NCBI RefSeq assembly: GCF_963678635.1
Contig: NW_026971149.1
Coordinates: forward strand, 1-64,000
Direction of reading: 5' to 3'
Length of the DNA: 64,000 nt
From: Symsagittifera roscoffensis
Taxonomy: Eukaryota; Xenacoelomorpha; Acoela; Convolutidae
The notes beneath the pieces are model-generated. The model made no database searches. It was not told the DNA's origin and worked only from the letters and a program-made list of their open reading frames with translations. This document shows, one piece after another, positions 48,119 to 59,404 of the stretch (the stretch's first letter is position 1; each line of letters opens with the position of its first letter). The translations under genes and the position numbers were made by a program.

Positions 48119-50325
48119 CTAGGTGGCCGCGTTCCAGCATTACAAAATTTTTTGAGGTGGGGTAGGGGCCCCCACCGGTACAAGTAATATCCCTCAAATG
48201 GACTATAGAGAAATTTTGCAAAAAAGTCGATTCTCGAAATTGTCAGGTTAGATTGGTCTAATTTTTTGCATGCGGCCCTAAAATGGCAAACGAATAGGGG
48301 TTTCCTTTTGTGATTTTTTGACCCAACAATTTTTAACAGGTGTTTGGGCTAATTTGGGCTTTTTGCCCAATTTGGGAAAAGTTTTTATTTTGCTTAATTC
48401 TCAAAAATAAATAAAAATTTTGATATTTTTATGAAATTAAGTCTAAACTGATCTCAGCAGTCCTATCTAACGAACTAATCATCATGGTAGTGGAGGTTTT
48501 TGAATCTGAGAAAATTGATTTTTTTGACTTTTTTTTACCCATTTTTGAATACTTTTTCAAAATAAAAGCCTCTAACGAAAAAACTTGAAAATAATTTGCT
48601 ATATTAATTTATTTGAGCTTAAAGGGCATTGCTCTGGCTTTCTTAGCTAAAATAAAAAGTTTAAGCTAAAAATTGGCACTTTTTCAAAACAATCAATTTT
48701 TTCAAAAAAATATTTAATTTTTGATTTTTTTACAATTTTTTGTTCAGAAATAAAGTTCAAAAACGATTTTTGAGTCAGAGCAAATTTTTTGTTTCCAACC
48801 TAATGTACCTTATGTGGGAGTACTGTTTGTACTAATTTTAGACCCTCATTCTTGTTTTTAGCCAAGATATTGCTTTCGAAATTCTGTCAAAAAAATCGAA
48901 AAAACATGTTTTTTTGACCTTTCTCAAAATTTTAAAATAAGTGATCCACTCGTTGTTAGTCGCCACATAAGGTCTCCCAGAACCTCGAAGACTCCAATGA
49001 ACAGACTGATGAGGTTTTTTTAAATTTCTTCAAAATTTGATTTTTTTGATTTTTTTTGAATTTTTCAGCTGAAAAATTATTGTAAGTATCGCCATTTGAA
49101 GAAGAAAAAAGGTTAAAGTTCATAATTTTCTTTCTTTTCTGGAGTTTTTTTTCTTCCAGGCGTGTTATAACGCTGAAAATGGCTCATTTTGACCATCTGT
49201 GCAGCTTTTTTAGGTTCCAGTTTCTCAAGTTGGCTCAAAGGTGCCTTAAGTGGAGGCGACAAGGAAAAATAGCCAGAATGAAAACTTCATAAAATCTACA
49301 ATTTTCAACATTTTTTGGTCATTTAAAATGCTAGACCCACTAAGTTGGGTACGCTGAATCGTAATATGCAAATAGTTTTCACTTTTTTTCAATTTTGAAA
49401 ATTACAAATTTTTGATTTTTTAAAAAAAAGCATAATTTTTAAATTTTTCCCTTTTTTAAAACATTTTACATCATATTGATGTTTTTTCTGCCAAAGTGTT
49501 ATAAACGGCTAGAACAGGAATCTTTATTACTTAAGAACAGTGGGTGGTGCGAGGAAAACTTAAAAAAACTGATTCATTTCTCTCGATTTACAAAAGGAAA
49601 AAAGAAAAAAAATCTGTTTTTAAATTCATTTGAAAACTTACAATTTTTCTCATCATTATCCCTTACTAGTTTTCACCAACCGCATTTGTAACCGCCTAAC
49701 ATCAGTTGTTCTTGGAAGCATTGAATAATAAAATCAATTTTTTTTAAATTTATACAGCTCATGAGGAATTGAAAACAAGCATTAGTGAAAAAAATTTTGG
49801 TGAAAAATTAAAAACTATCCGCTATCCTGGATCGAGGAAGGATGCTCACTCGGTCCCTCTGGGACCTGTAGAGGGAGCAGCCGTAACCGTAAATTCTACG
49901 CTTGAAATCTGAAATCAGCCTGATCGGAATTATGACATTAGCGGAGATCAAATAAGTTTTTGATGTTGCGTTCTTATTTTGAACAATTTTTTTCTTTCCA
50001 TTTCCTTCATTTTCCATTTTATTTTCGCCAAAATCAGTATCACTGCATGCCCGGTATTAGCCAAAACTGGATTGTTTCACACTTTGAAATCTTTGTGTTT
50101 TTTGGTGGTAGTTTAAATTAAAATTTATCAGAATTTTTCTTTAAAAAATTTTCACCTGGCAAAATTAATTGAGCATTGGCATTTGCGCCCGAAGGGCGCA
50201 TTGCGAATGGGAATGCGTAGAAGTCCACATATTTGCTTGAGCACATTATGTCGATGCATGACCACGCTCTCTTTTGGTTTGACTAAATACGAAAAACAAA
50301 CATCCACCACTAGTACCTGATTGTG
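48119..50325 (+). repeat. Repeat unit 22, family B (2207 bp)
   Basis: Core 48119, head hairpin 48156-48176, 52-bp segment 49213-49264, tail hairpin 49840-49881. Twin of unit 6: the two agree over the full length apart from one T-run base that I can see. It sits between an A and a D unit, whereas unit 6 sits between a C and an A unit. Confidence 0.88.
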
Positions 50326-50358
50326 CTAGATGGTCGCGTGTAGCAAAAAAAGCAATTA

Positions 50359-50380
50359 GGGAGGGGTAGGGGCCCCTCCC
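50359..50380 (+). other. Head hairpin, unit 23 variant
   Basis: Arms GGGAGGGG and CCCCTCCC, 8 bp, loop TAGGGG. Against GGAAGGGG/CCCCTTCC of family A, one A-T pair has become G-C with both partners changed, a compensatory double change in the same head context. Confidence 0.82.
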
Positions 50381-52303
50381 GTGCAAAAGTACTATAAAAA
50401 TTATACATGTACCTTTTTGCTGGAAACTTTCACGTTCTACAAAACGTCTCGTCAGAACTTCCTCAATTTTTGCATGCGGGTCTGAATTGACAAAATAATG
50501 GCAGTTTGTTAATGCCACTTTTTGATGGTTTCATTTTGAAGACCATTTTTCCCACTTTTTCCACTTTTTTGCGTTAACTAAAATAGTGTTTTTTCGACTT
50601 TTCTCAAAATGGGTATTTTTTACGGCTTTGGACATGAAAACCGTTTTGAAGAGGTTCATAAAGTGTGGCCTAATGAATTAATTTGAAAGGAACACTTTCT
50701 TTTGACTTTTTTAAAAAAATTGATTTTTCCCTTTTCTGACTCAACATTTTTCCTCAAAAAAATAAAAAAATTCAAAAATGATAAAAAAAAGATTTCTGAG
50801 AGTGTATTTCACCTTGCCGTAGTCAATTTAGTGGGTTTTGATCATTAAATTGTCAAAATTGAACAAAAATTGTAGCTGTTACGATTTTTAGATTTGACTT
50901 TAATGATTACTATAGTAAACAATATAGTACTACGAAAATTCCGGGAAAACTAGTCTGTTCTCAAAAAATTCTCGTCAGAGTTTTCTTATTGTTCACATGC
51001 AGGTCTGACATGACAAAATAGTGGTAGTTTGTTATTACCACTTTTGGATGGTATCTTTTTGAAGACCCCTATTCCCATTTTTCCTTTTTTTTTGGTTAAC
51101 CAAAAGTTTGTTTTTTCAAATTTTCTCAAAATAAGTAGATTTAACGGCTTTGAACATCAAAACCATTCAAAACAAGTTCAAAAATTATCACCTAGTAAAT
51201 TACAATAAATGGAACAGTTTTCTTTGACTTTTTGAAAAAAATCGGTTTTTCCCGTTAGTGACTCAACATTTAATTTGAAAAAAATTGATAATTTCAAAAG
51301 TGAGATAAAATGATTTCTGATGACATATTTCAGCTGGCCATAGTCAATTTAGTGGGTTTTGACCATTCTTTTGTCAAAAATGAATAAAAATTGTAGTTTT
51401 TTTGACTTTTAGATTTGACTTTATTTATTACTATAGTGATAAAATAGTACTACAAAGATTCGGAGAAACTGATCTGTTTTCAAAAACTCCCCGTAGAAAG
51501 TCTCTAATTTTTTTCAACGAAATCTTCAATTGATAGAGTATTGGCAGTTTGTTACTAATTTTTATTGGTTTCTCTTTCAAGATCATGTTTCTCGGTTTTA
51601 GCTTTTTCGTAAAAAAGCCAAAAATATATATTTTTTGCCTTTTTCTCGACACGGGTCACTTTTTCGGCTTTGCTCCTGAAGACCTTCTAATAAGGCTTCT
51701 ACAGTGTGTGTCTATAGGCAAAAATGTTTGTCACGTATTTTTTTTTTATATAATGAAAAAATCGTTTTTTTTTCTTTTTTGACCTTTTAACTACTCGAAA
51801 AACTAAAAATAAATCTGAACAGAAGTGTTTTTGATGCATTATTTGAGCTTGCCATAGTTTGACTAATGGCGTCTGGTATATTTGTGTCAAAACTGATTAA
51901 AGGGGGTAAAATTTTTAATAGTTGTTTCTGTTCGATTTCAACTAATAAAGTATCCAATCGTAATTATAAACGAAACGAAAAACAACGGAAACTTTTTTAG
52001 AAAAAAATCAGATTCAGTTGTATTTTTTCACAGAAAATACTGCGTTGACTAGTGTAGCTAGAGTGCACTTCACCTTGTTACTGTACTGAGCTACAGGGTT
52101 TAATTGAGGTTCAAAACAAAGTATTTTGTTTCAAAAACGGAAAAGTATTGAATTTATAATTTAACTGTAATGTTTTGTTTGATAGTATAACAGGCTCTTT
52201 AAAACAAAACAGCAATTGTATACCCTTTGTAGAGAGAAGAAAAATAAAAAATTGATAGAGTTCTGGTTTTCATGATAGTCTATTTTATGCCTATATTTAT
52301 ATA

Positions 52304-52345
52304 GGATGCCTCCTGGGACCCTTGTGGTCCCAGTTCGGGGCATCC
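52304..52345 (+). other. Family D tail hairpin (unit 23)
   Basis: GGATGCC pairs with GGCATCC, continued by a T-G wobble and a C-G pair; inner stem GGGACC/GGTCCC. The outer stem is spelled differently from units 13, 3 and family A. Confidence 0.72.
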
Positions 52346-52776
52346 GGGACCTCGAATGAAGAGCAGAGAATAAAGAGCAGCCGATGTGTTGCATTGTTAC
52401 TTTTCAGCTTTTACAGTTTTCTGGATAACTTGCACTTGAGGGGAGTGTTTTTGTTTCATTCGTGCGAACTTTTGATAAAGTTTAATAAAAAAGGTTTTTA
52501 AAACTTTGCTGCTTCTTCCCAATGTCAAAACCGGGATAAAAATATGGAATATGCACGGTGCATTTTGGTTTATTGACATCTTGATGAAGCAAAATTTTGC
52601 TTTCCAACCAATGTTTTTGCAAATCGATTAGGAAAAATTGATTAGAAAATTAATCTCTTAAATAGTCGGACAAGTGTTTGTCAAATTTTCATGTCTCAGG
52701 GCACATCATAACTCGATTCCATCTACGGAATAAATCGAGTTGAGAAAAATAAGTAGTGGACAAATCCTGACTGATT

Positions 52777-52814
52777 GGGTGGGTGGGTGAAGCAGACAGG
52801 TTGGGTGGGTGGGG
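52777..52814 (+). other. Two G-rich tracts at unit 23 end, G4-capable
   Basis: GGGTGGGTGGG at 52777-52787 and GGGTGGGTGGGG at 52803-52814. Six runs of three or more G within 38 bp satisfy the usual G-quadruplex pattern on the + strand when combined. Confidence 0.6.
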
Positions 52815-52828
52815 CGCCTGCTCTGCCT

Positions 52829-55304
52829 CTAGATGGTCGCGTGTAGCATAAAAAGCATTTAGGAAGGGGAAGGGGCCCCTTCCGGACAAAAAATTTCTAA
52901 AATTTAACCTTTAACAAAACGACCAAATTTGTCGAGTTCTCAAAAACGTTTCGTTGAATTTTTCTAAATTTTTGCATGCGGCCCTAATTTGACACGGCAA
53001 TCATATCTTATAAAGGTCACTTTTCGATCCTATCGGTTTGAAGCCCATTTTACCCGATTTTTCCACTTTTTTGAGTTAACTAAAAGGTGATTTTTCGAAG
53101 TTTCTCAAATTGGGTACTTTTTACGGCTTTGGTCATGAAAACCAATCTGAACAGGTTCATAGAGTGTGGCTTAGTGAGTTTATTCAATTGGGACAACTTT
53201 TCTTGACTTTTTGAAAAAAATTGTTTTTTCCTATTTCTGACTCAACATTTTGATTTAAAAAATAAAAAAAATTTGAAAGTGATTAAAAGTGGTTTTTGAT
53301 GGTTGATTCGAGCTCCCGATAGTCAATTTAGTGGGTATAGAGTATTTGAAGGTCAAAATTGGATGAAAATTGTAGTTTTTTGTATTTTTGAATTTTGACC
53401 ATATATGGTACTAATTAGTGTAAATACTACTACTAAAATTGTCAAAAAATGGTTTCGTTCTTAAAAAAAACCCGTTGGATTGTTTCAAAAATTGGCATGC
53501 AATCCTCATTTGACACGGCATCGATGCTTTTACTGATCACTTTTTCATCCTATTTGTTTGAAGACTATTTTTTACATTTTTCCACTTTTTCAAAGTGCTG
53601 AAAAAAGAGTTTTTTCGAATTTCCTCGAATTGGGTACTTTTTACGGCTTCGGTCACCAGAACCATTCTGAGCAGGTTCAAAAATAATGGCTTATATTTCT
53701 AGTTGATTTTGAACAACTTTTTCCGTTTTTCTGAAAAAAAAACCTTTTTCCCATTTCTGACTCAACTTTTTGATGGAAAAAAACTTAAAAAATTCAGAAC
53801 GATTAAAAATGGTTTTTGATGGTTGATTCGAGCTTACCATAGTCAATTTAGTCGGTATAGAGTATTTAAAAGTCAAAATTGGATAAAATTTGTAGTTTTT
53901 GCGATTTTTTTAGTTTGACGATTTATGGTAAAATTGGTGTATATACTACTTTGTCAATTTCTGGAACAATTGTTTCGTTCTCAAAATTGCTTGAGTGCTT
54001 CTGCTGAAATTTTGCATGTGGCCTGAATCTACTCTCGTAATTTACACGTGATATTAGTAATGGTTTTTCTCATAAAATTCTTTTCTATAAGTTAGAGGAA
54101 AACTTTTCCATTATCCGTTTTTTATGTTTCCAAAAAAGTTATTAACGACATTTCTCAAATTGAGTAAGCGTCTAGTCAATGGTAATGAAAACTATTTTGA
54201 ACTTAATCATATACTATGATTCCATTGGTAAAACTAGTTGCCACCTTTTTTTTGACAGTATTTAAAAATCTGTTTTTTTTTCGGACTTACTTTTCTGGTA
54301 AAAAATGAAACTTTAATAAATTGCTTTTGAAAATATATGACACATGTTTTGAAAAAATAAAACGAAACTTATAAAATGGGCTGTCGATTGTTCGTTTCAG
54401 CTTCGCAATTTTGAGTTTGGTGGGTGAAGAGCCTTAATTTAACCAAAATGGTTTCAGTTTGTAATTTTTGTTCTTTTTCGGCAGACATACAATTTAAAGA
54501 AAGAGTTTTCAAAATCTATCTGAAATTTAACAAAAAAAGCAGTCTGAAATAACCAGAATCGTTTTTTCTTTTTGATGTATTTCCATGCTTGAGAAGGTTA
54601 GTCAGAGTCTTCCATTGATTTATGAGTGATACGAGTCATCACAAATGAAAAGGTTATTATTATTTTTTAAAACTTCAAACAAAAATTAGTCTTTACATTT
54701 GCAGTGGATAAGGGACTGTGAAAAAAAACACAATTGGCCAAAGATTTTGTCTTAATCAAAAATGGCATACTATCCAAAACATTTACTGATGCTCCCTGGG
54801 ACCCTTGTGGTCCCACTTAGGGAGCATCATTGACCTCCAACAAAGAGAACAGATATAGACGACAGTCACAATAATGTCTTGCTATCTTTAAGAGTTTTTC
54901 GTTTTTTTTTTAATTCGAATGAAGTAATTAGTTTATTTTCCGAAAAACGGCAAAAAAAATAAAATCAGAATTTTCAAAATTGAGACAGTATCTGAATGGG
55001 AATCTCATGTGGTCCTGTTGTTGGAACACCAGTGACGTGAAAAAAGTAGGAGTCGCAGCTGGACACGGCAAATTTCAGATAAAACCATAGTAATGTTTTA
55101 TGTGAACTGTTCGGAGAAGAAGTTCAGTGAGAAGAAAAAATGGGCTTCACCATTGCGCCCGTAGGGGGCAAAGTGAATCCGAACGTTTCAAGTAGGACTT
55201 TTTTCAAGAGTAACTGACCTGAGATGGGGTAAAGGTGAAACAAATGATCATTCTCGGAAGCAAGATTAGTCACGGAGGGCGGGTGGGACGCAGACCTGAA
55301 AGAT
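52829..55304 (+). repeat. Repeat unit 24, family A (2476 bp)
   Basis: Core 52829, head hairpin 52862-52883 (loop AAGGGG), tail hairpin 54788-54828. Almost identical to unit 26, with which it flanks unit 25. Private shared variants include GGCATGCAATCCTC, AACTTTTTCCG and CCAAAACATTTACTG. Ends with GAAAGAT. Confidence 0.88.
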
Positions 55305-55342
55305 CTAGGTGGTCGTCGCGGTCCGGCTTTGTGAATCCTTTA

Positions 55343-55365
55343 GGCAAGGGTAGGGTTTCCTTGCC
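55343..55365 (+). other. Head hairpin, unit 25 variant
   Basis: Arms GGCAAGG (55343-55349) and CCTTGCC (55359-55365), 7 bp plus a G-T wobble, loop containing GTAGGGTT. Although the arm sequence is unlike any other unit, it is fully complementary. Confidence 0.8.
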
Positions 55366-56599
55366 GGTCAACTAGAAAAAATACCTAAATAGGAAAAAAA
55401 AAAAATTATTCAAGTTCTCGAAAACGGCAGTATAGAATTTCTTCAAACTTTGCATGTAGGTAGAGGACAAAATTCTAAGATATAACTTGGGAAGGCGTTT
55501 TTCCGAAATAATGTTATGAGTTGCACTTTTTGGGGAAAAAGGGGCGTTTTTTTTGGTCAAAATCACGATTTTTTTCAAAAATGCCCCAATAAATCAATTT
55601 TGGTTGAGAAAATGCGAAAAAGTGATGTTTTTTTTGGACACAAGCACAGTTAAGGGAATCGAATGGTGTATTGTTTGCCAAAATTTTTTCAGCAATTTTT
55701 TCGAGATTTTTGATGTTTTTTTGCGGTTTTTTTGAAGTTTTTTGTCAAATTTCAAAAAAGTCAATGTTCCGGTCGTTTTTCGACATTTTTACTGATCACA
55801 AAAAATGATTGTCGTGGCCGAATTAATTTATTGGAGTAAAGAGAGAGAAAACTTAATTTTTGATTTTTTGAGAATTTTCCCGCCAAAAACTGATTTTTTT
55901 ACGTTTTTTTCTTTTTTTTTCAAAAAATCACTGTTCTTCTAAACTTTTTTATAATAAACATTTTGCCAGTTTGTATACCCTAGTGAGCCAAACTTATGAC
56001 CTAAAAACAATTTTTTTGCTGGTCCATCATAGAAGGCACTTTTTGATCGCCAAATCTGAAAAAAAAAATTTTTTTGTCTAATTTTTTAATTTTTTTTCAA
56101 AAATTAGCCAAAAAATCATTATTTAACTGGAGACAATTTTTATATACCTCAAAAACCCTTGACAAGTTAGTTTTGATGCAAAAATTTTCATCAATTTGTT
56201 CAAGAGGTTTAGAAGTAATGAAATTTTGATTGTGGTAAAAAAAAGCGTGTTTGTAAAATAAACGTAAAAGTTAACCGATCATTGTGAGTTGCGAAGTCAA
56301 AACGTGCCTAAACTGTAGTAACGCGTCAAAACGGGCCTCTCAGGTATCATTTTTTTTAAACTGAGGTTTTTGTGATACTTAAAAAAAGAAATAAGTGATT
56401 TTTTTTTGCATATTTTTTTGATAAACTTAAATTTCTTTCTCGATTATTTGTTTTGTTTTTATTTTAATAATATTGTTTTTAACATAGTTGTTATGTGTTT
56501 GAACAGTCAATAAACACAAAGACATGGGCTGGGCTCTGTAAGTTTAACCAACGCATTAGATTTCTCTTTGTTTGTATTTGGGATCATAATTTAAAATTT

Positions 56600-56637
56600 G
56601 GACTGTTTCCGAAAACTTGTTTTCGTTGAAACAGTCC
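56600..56637 (+). other. Family C tail hairpin, ACTGTT type (unit 25)
   Basis: GGACTGTT/AACAGTCC with inner CGAAAAC/GTTTTCG. Conserved here although the preceding kilobase is not. Confidence 0.78.
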
Positions 56638-56813
56638 ATTTCGTAAATCAAAACGTATTTGGTAGTTAATTGATCGAGCCACAGAGTGACTTATAAAAAT
56701 GCCCTTCCAGGAATACAATTTGAGGTATCATGGGAGTTTAACTGAGAACAACTAGAAAAAAAGTTAAATTTCGGACGAAATATGTAAGATTTAAATCGAC
56801 TTACAGTTCTCGA

Positions 56814-56846
56814 GCAAAAAGAGCACCCGCAGGGTGCTCTTTCTGC
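56814..56846 (+). terminator. Terminator-shaped hairpin (unit 25)
   Basis: GAGCACCC (56821-56828), loop GCA, GGGTGCTC (56832-56839), followed by TTTC and preceded by AAAAA. Confidence 0.6.
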
Positions 56847-56927
56847 GAGTGCGTTGAGCGCTGTTCGTATTCTTCCCCACGCAATGCAAGTAACTAAAGT
56901 CGAGAATAGACCACACAACCCTGCCCC

Positions 56928-59404
56928 CTAGATGGTCGCGTGTAGCATAAAAAGCATTTAGGAAGGGGAAGGGGCCCCTTCCGGACAAAAAATTTCTAAA
57001 ATTTAACCTTTAACAAAACGACCAAATTTGTCGAGTTCTCAAAAACGTTTCGTTGAATTTTTCTAATTTTTTGCATGCGGCCCTAATTTGACACGGCAAT
57101 CATATCTTATAAAGGTCACTTTTCGATCCTATCGGTTTGAAGCCCATTTTACCCGATTTTTCCACTTTTTTGAGTTAACTAAAAGGTGATTTTTCGAAGT
57201 TTCTCAAATTGGGTACTTTTTACGGCTTTGGTCATGAAAACCAATCTGAACAGGTTCATAGAGTGTGGCTTAGTGAGTTTATTCAATTGGGACAACTTTT
57301 CTTGACTTTTTGAAAAAAATTGTTTTTTCCTATTTCTGACTCAACATTTTGATTTAAAAAATAAAAAAAAATTGAAAGTGATTAAAAGTGGTTTTTGATG
57401 GTTGATTCGAGCTCCCGATAGTCAATTTAGTGGGTATAGAGTATTTGAAGGTCAAAATTGGATGAAAATTGTAGTTTTTTGTATTTTTGAATTTTGACCA
57501 TATATGGTACTAATTAGTGTAAATACTACTACTAAAATTGTCAAAAAATGGTTTCGTTCTTAAAAAAAACCCGTTGGATTGTTTCAAAAATTGGCATGCA
57601 ATCCTCATTTGACACGGCATCGATGCTTTTACTGATCACTTTTTCATCCTATTTGTTTGAAGACTATTTTTTACATTTTTCCACTTTTTCAAAGTGCTGA
57701 AAAAAGAGTTTTTTCGAATTTCCTCGAATTGGGTACTTTTTACGGCTTCGGTCACCAGAACCATTCTGAGCAGGTTCAAAAATAATGGCTTATATTTCTA
57801 GTTGATTTTGAACAACTTTTTCCGTTTTTCTGAAAAAAAAACCTTTTTCCCATTTCTGACTCAACTTTTTGATGGAAAAAAACTTAAAAAATTCAGAACG
57901 ATTAAAAATGGTTTTTGATGGTTGATTCGAGCTTACCATAGTCAATTTAGTCGGTATAGAGTATTTAAAAGTCAAAATTGGATAAAATTTGTAGTTTTTG
58001 CGATTTTTTTAGTTTGACGATTTATGGTAAAATTGGTGTATATACTACTTTGTCAATTTCTGGAACAATTGTTTCGTTCTCAAAATTGCTTGAGTGCTTC
58101 TGCTGAAATTTTGCATGTGGCCTGAATCTACTCTCGTAATTTACACGTGATATTAGTAATGGTTTTTCTCATAAAATTCTTTTCTATAAGTTAGAGGAAA
58201 ACTTTTCCATTATCCGTTTTTTATGTTTCCAAAAAAGTTATTAACGACATTTCTCAAATTGAGTAAGCGTCTAGTCAATGGTAATGAAAACTATTTTGAA
58301 CTTAATCATATACTATGATTCCATTGGTAAAACTAGTTGCCACCTTTTTTTTGACAGTATTTAAAAATCTGTTTTTTTTTCGGACTTACTTTTCTGGTAA
58401 AAAATGAAACTTTAATAAATTGCTTTTGAAAATATATGACACATGTTTTGAAAAAATAAAACGAAACTTATAAAATGGGCTGTCGATTGTTCGTTTCAGC
58501 TTCGCAATTTTGAGTTTGGTGGGTGAAGAGCCTTAATTTAACCAAAATGGTTTCAGTTTGTAATTTTTGTTCTTTTTCGGCAGACATACAATTTAAAGAA
58601 AGAGTTTTCAAAATCTATCTGAAATTTAACAAAAAAAGCAGTCTGAAATAACCAGAATCGTTTTTTCTTTTTGATGTATTTCCATGCTTGAGAAGGTTAG
58701 TCAGAGTCTTCCATTGATTTATGAGTGATACGAGTCATCACAAATGAAAAGGTTATTATTATTTTTTAAAACTTCAAACAAAAATTAGTCTTTACATTTG
58801 CAGTGGATAAGGGACTGTGAAAAAAAACACAATTGGCCAAAGATTTTGTCTTAATCAAAAATGGCATACTATCCAAAACATTTACTGATGCTCCCTGGGA
58901 CCCTTGTGGTCCCACTTAGGGAGCATCATTGACCTCCAACAAAGAGAACAGATATAGACGACAGTCACAATAATGTCTTGCTATCTTTAAGAGTTTTTCG
59001 TTTTTTTTTTAATTCGAATGAAGTAATTAGTTTATTTTCCGAAAAACGGCAAAAAAAATAAAATCAGAATTTTCAAAATTGAGACAGTATCTGAATGGGG
59101 AATCTCATGTGGTCCTGTTGTTGGAACACCAGTGACGTGAAAAAAGTAGGAGTCGCAGCTGGACACGGCAAATTTCAGATAAAACCATAGTAATGTTTTA
59201 TGTGAACTGTTCGGAGAAGAAGTTCAGTGAGAAGAAAAAATGGGCTTCACCATTGCGCCCGTAGGGGGCAAAGTGAATCCGAACGTTTCAAGTAGGACTT
59301 TTTTCAAGAGTAACTGACCTGAGATGGGGTAAAGGTGAAACAAATGATCATTCTCGGAAGCAAGATTAGTCACGGAGGGCGGGTGGGACGCAGACCTGAA
59401 AGAT
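56928..59404 (+). repeat. Repeat unit 26, family A (2477 bp)
   Basis: Core 56928, head hairpin 56961-56982, tail hairpin 58887-58927. Twin of unit 24; the few differences seen are single-base changes or length changes in runs (AATTTGAAAGTG versus AAATTGAAAGTG near 57367; an extra G near 59099; TAATTTTTTGC versus TAAATTTTTGC). Preceded by CCTGCCCC, the end of unit 25. Confidence 0.88.

Larger units (their letters stand above)
50326..52828 (+). repeat. Repeat unit 23, family D (2503 bp)
   Basis: Core 50326, head hairpin 50359-50380, GCATGC-type motifs at about 50473 and 50996 (CACATGCAGGTCTGAC), tail hairpin 52304-52345, G-rich tracts 52777-52814. Same plan and exact length as unit 13 but clearly older divergence, with the third subrepeat scarcely recognisable. 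Confidence 0.85.
55305..56927 (+). repeat. Repeat unit 25, family C, divergent (1623 bp)
   Basis: Core CTAGGTGGTCGTCGCGG at 55305, head hairpin 55343-55365, conserved block 55414-55460, ACTGTT hairpin 56600-56637 and terminator-shaped hairpin 56814-56846. The 1.1-kb body between block and tail hairpins has little likeness to the other units, so family membership rests on the head, hairpins and length. No gene is recognisable in the body. Confidence 0.82.
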
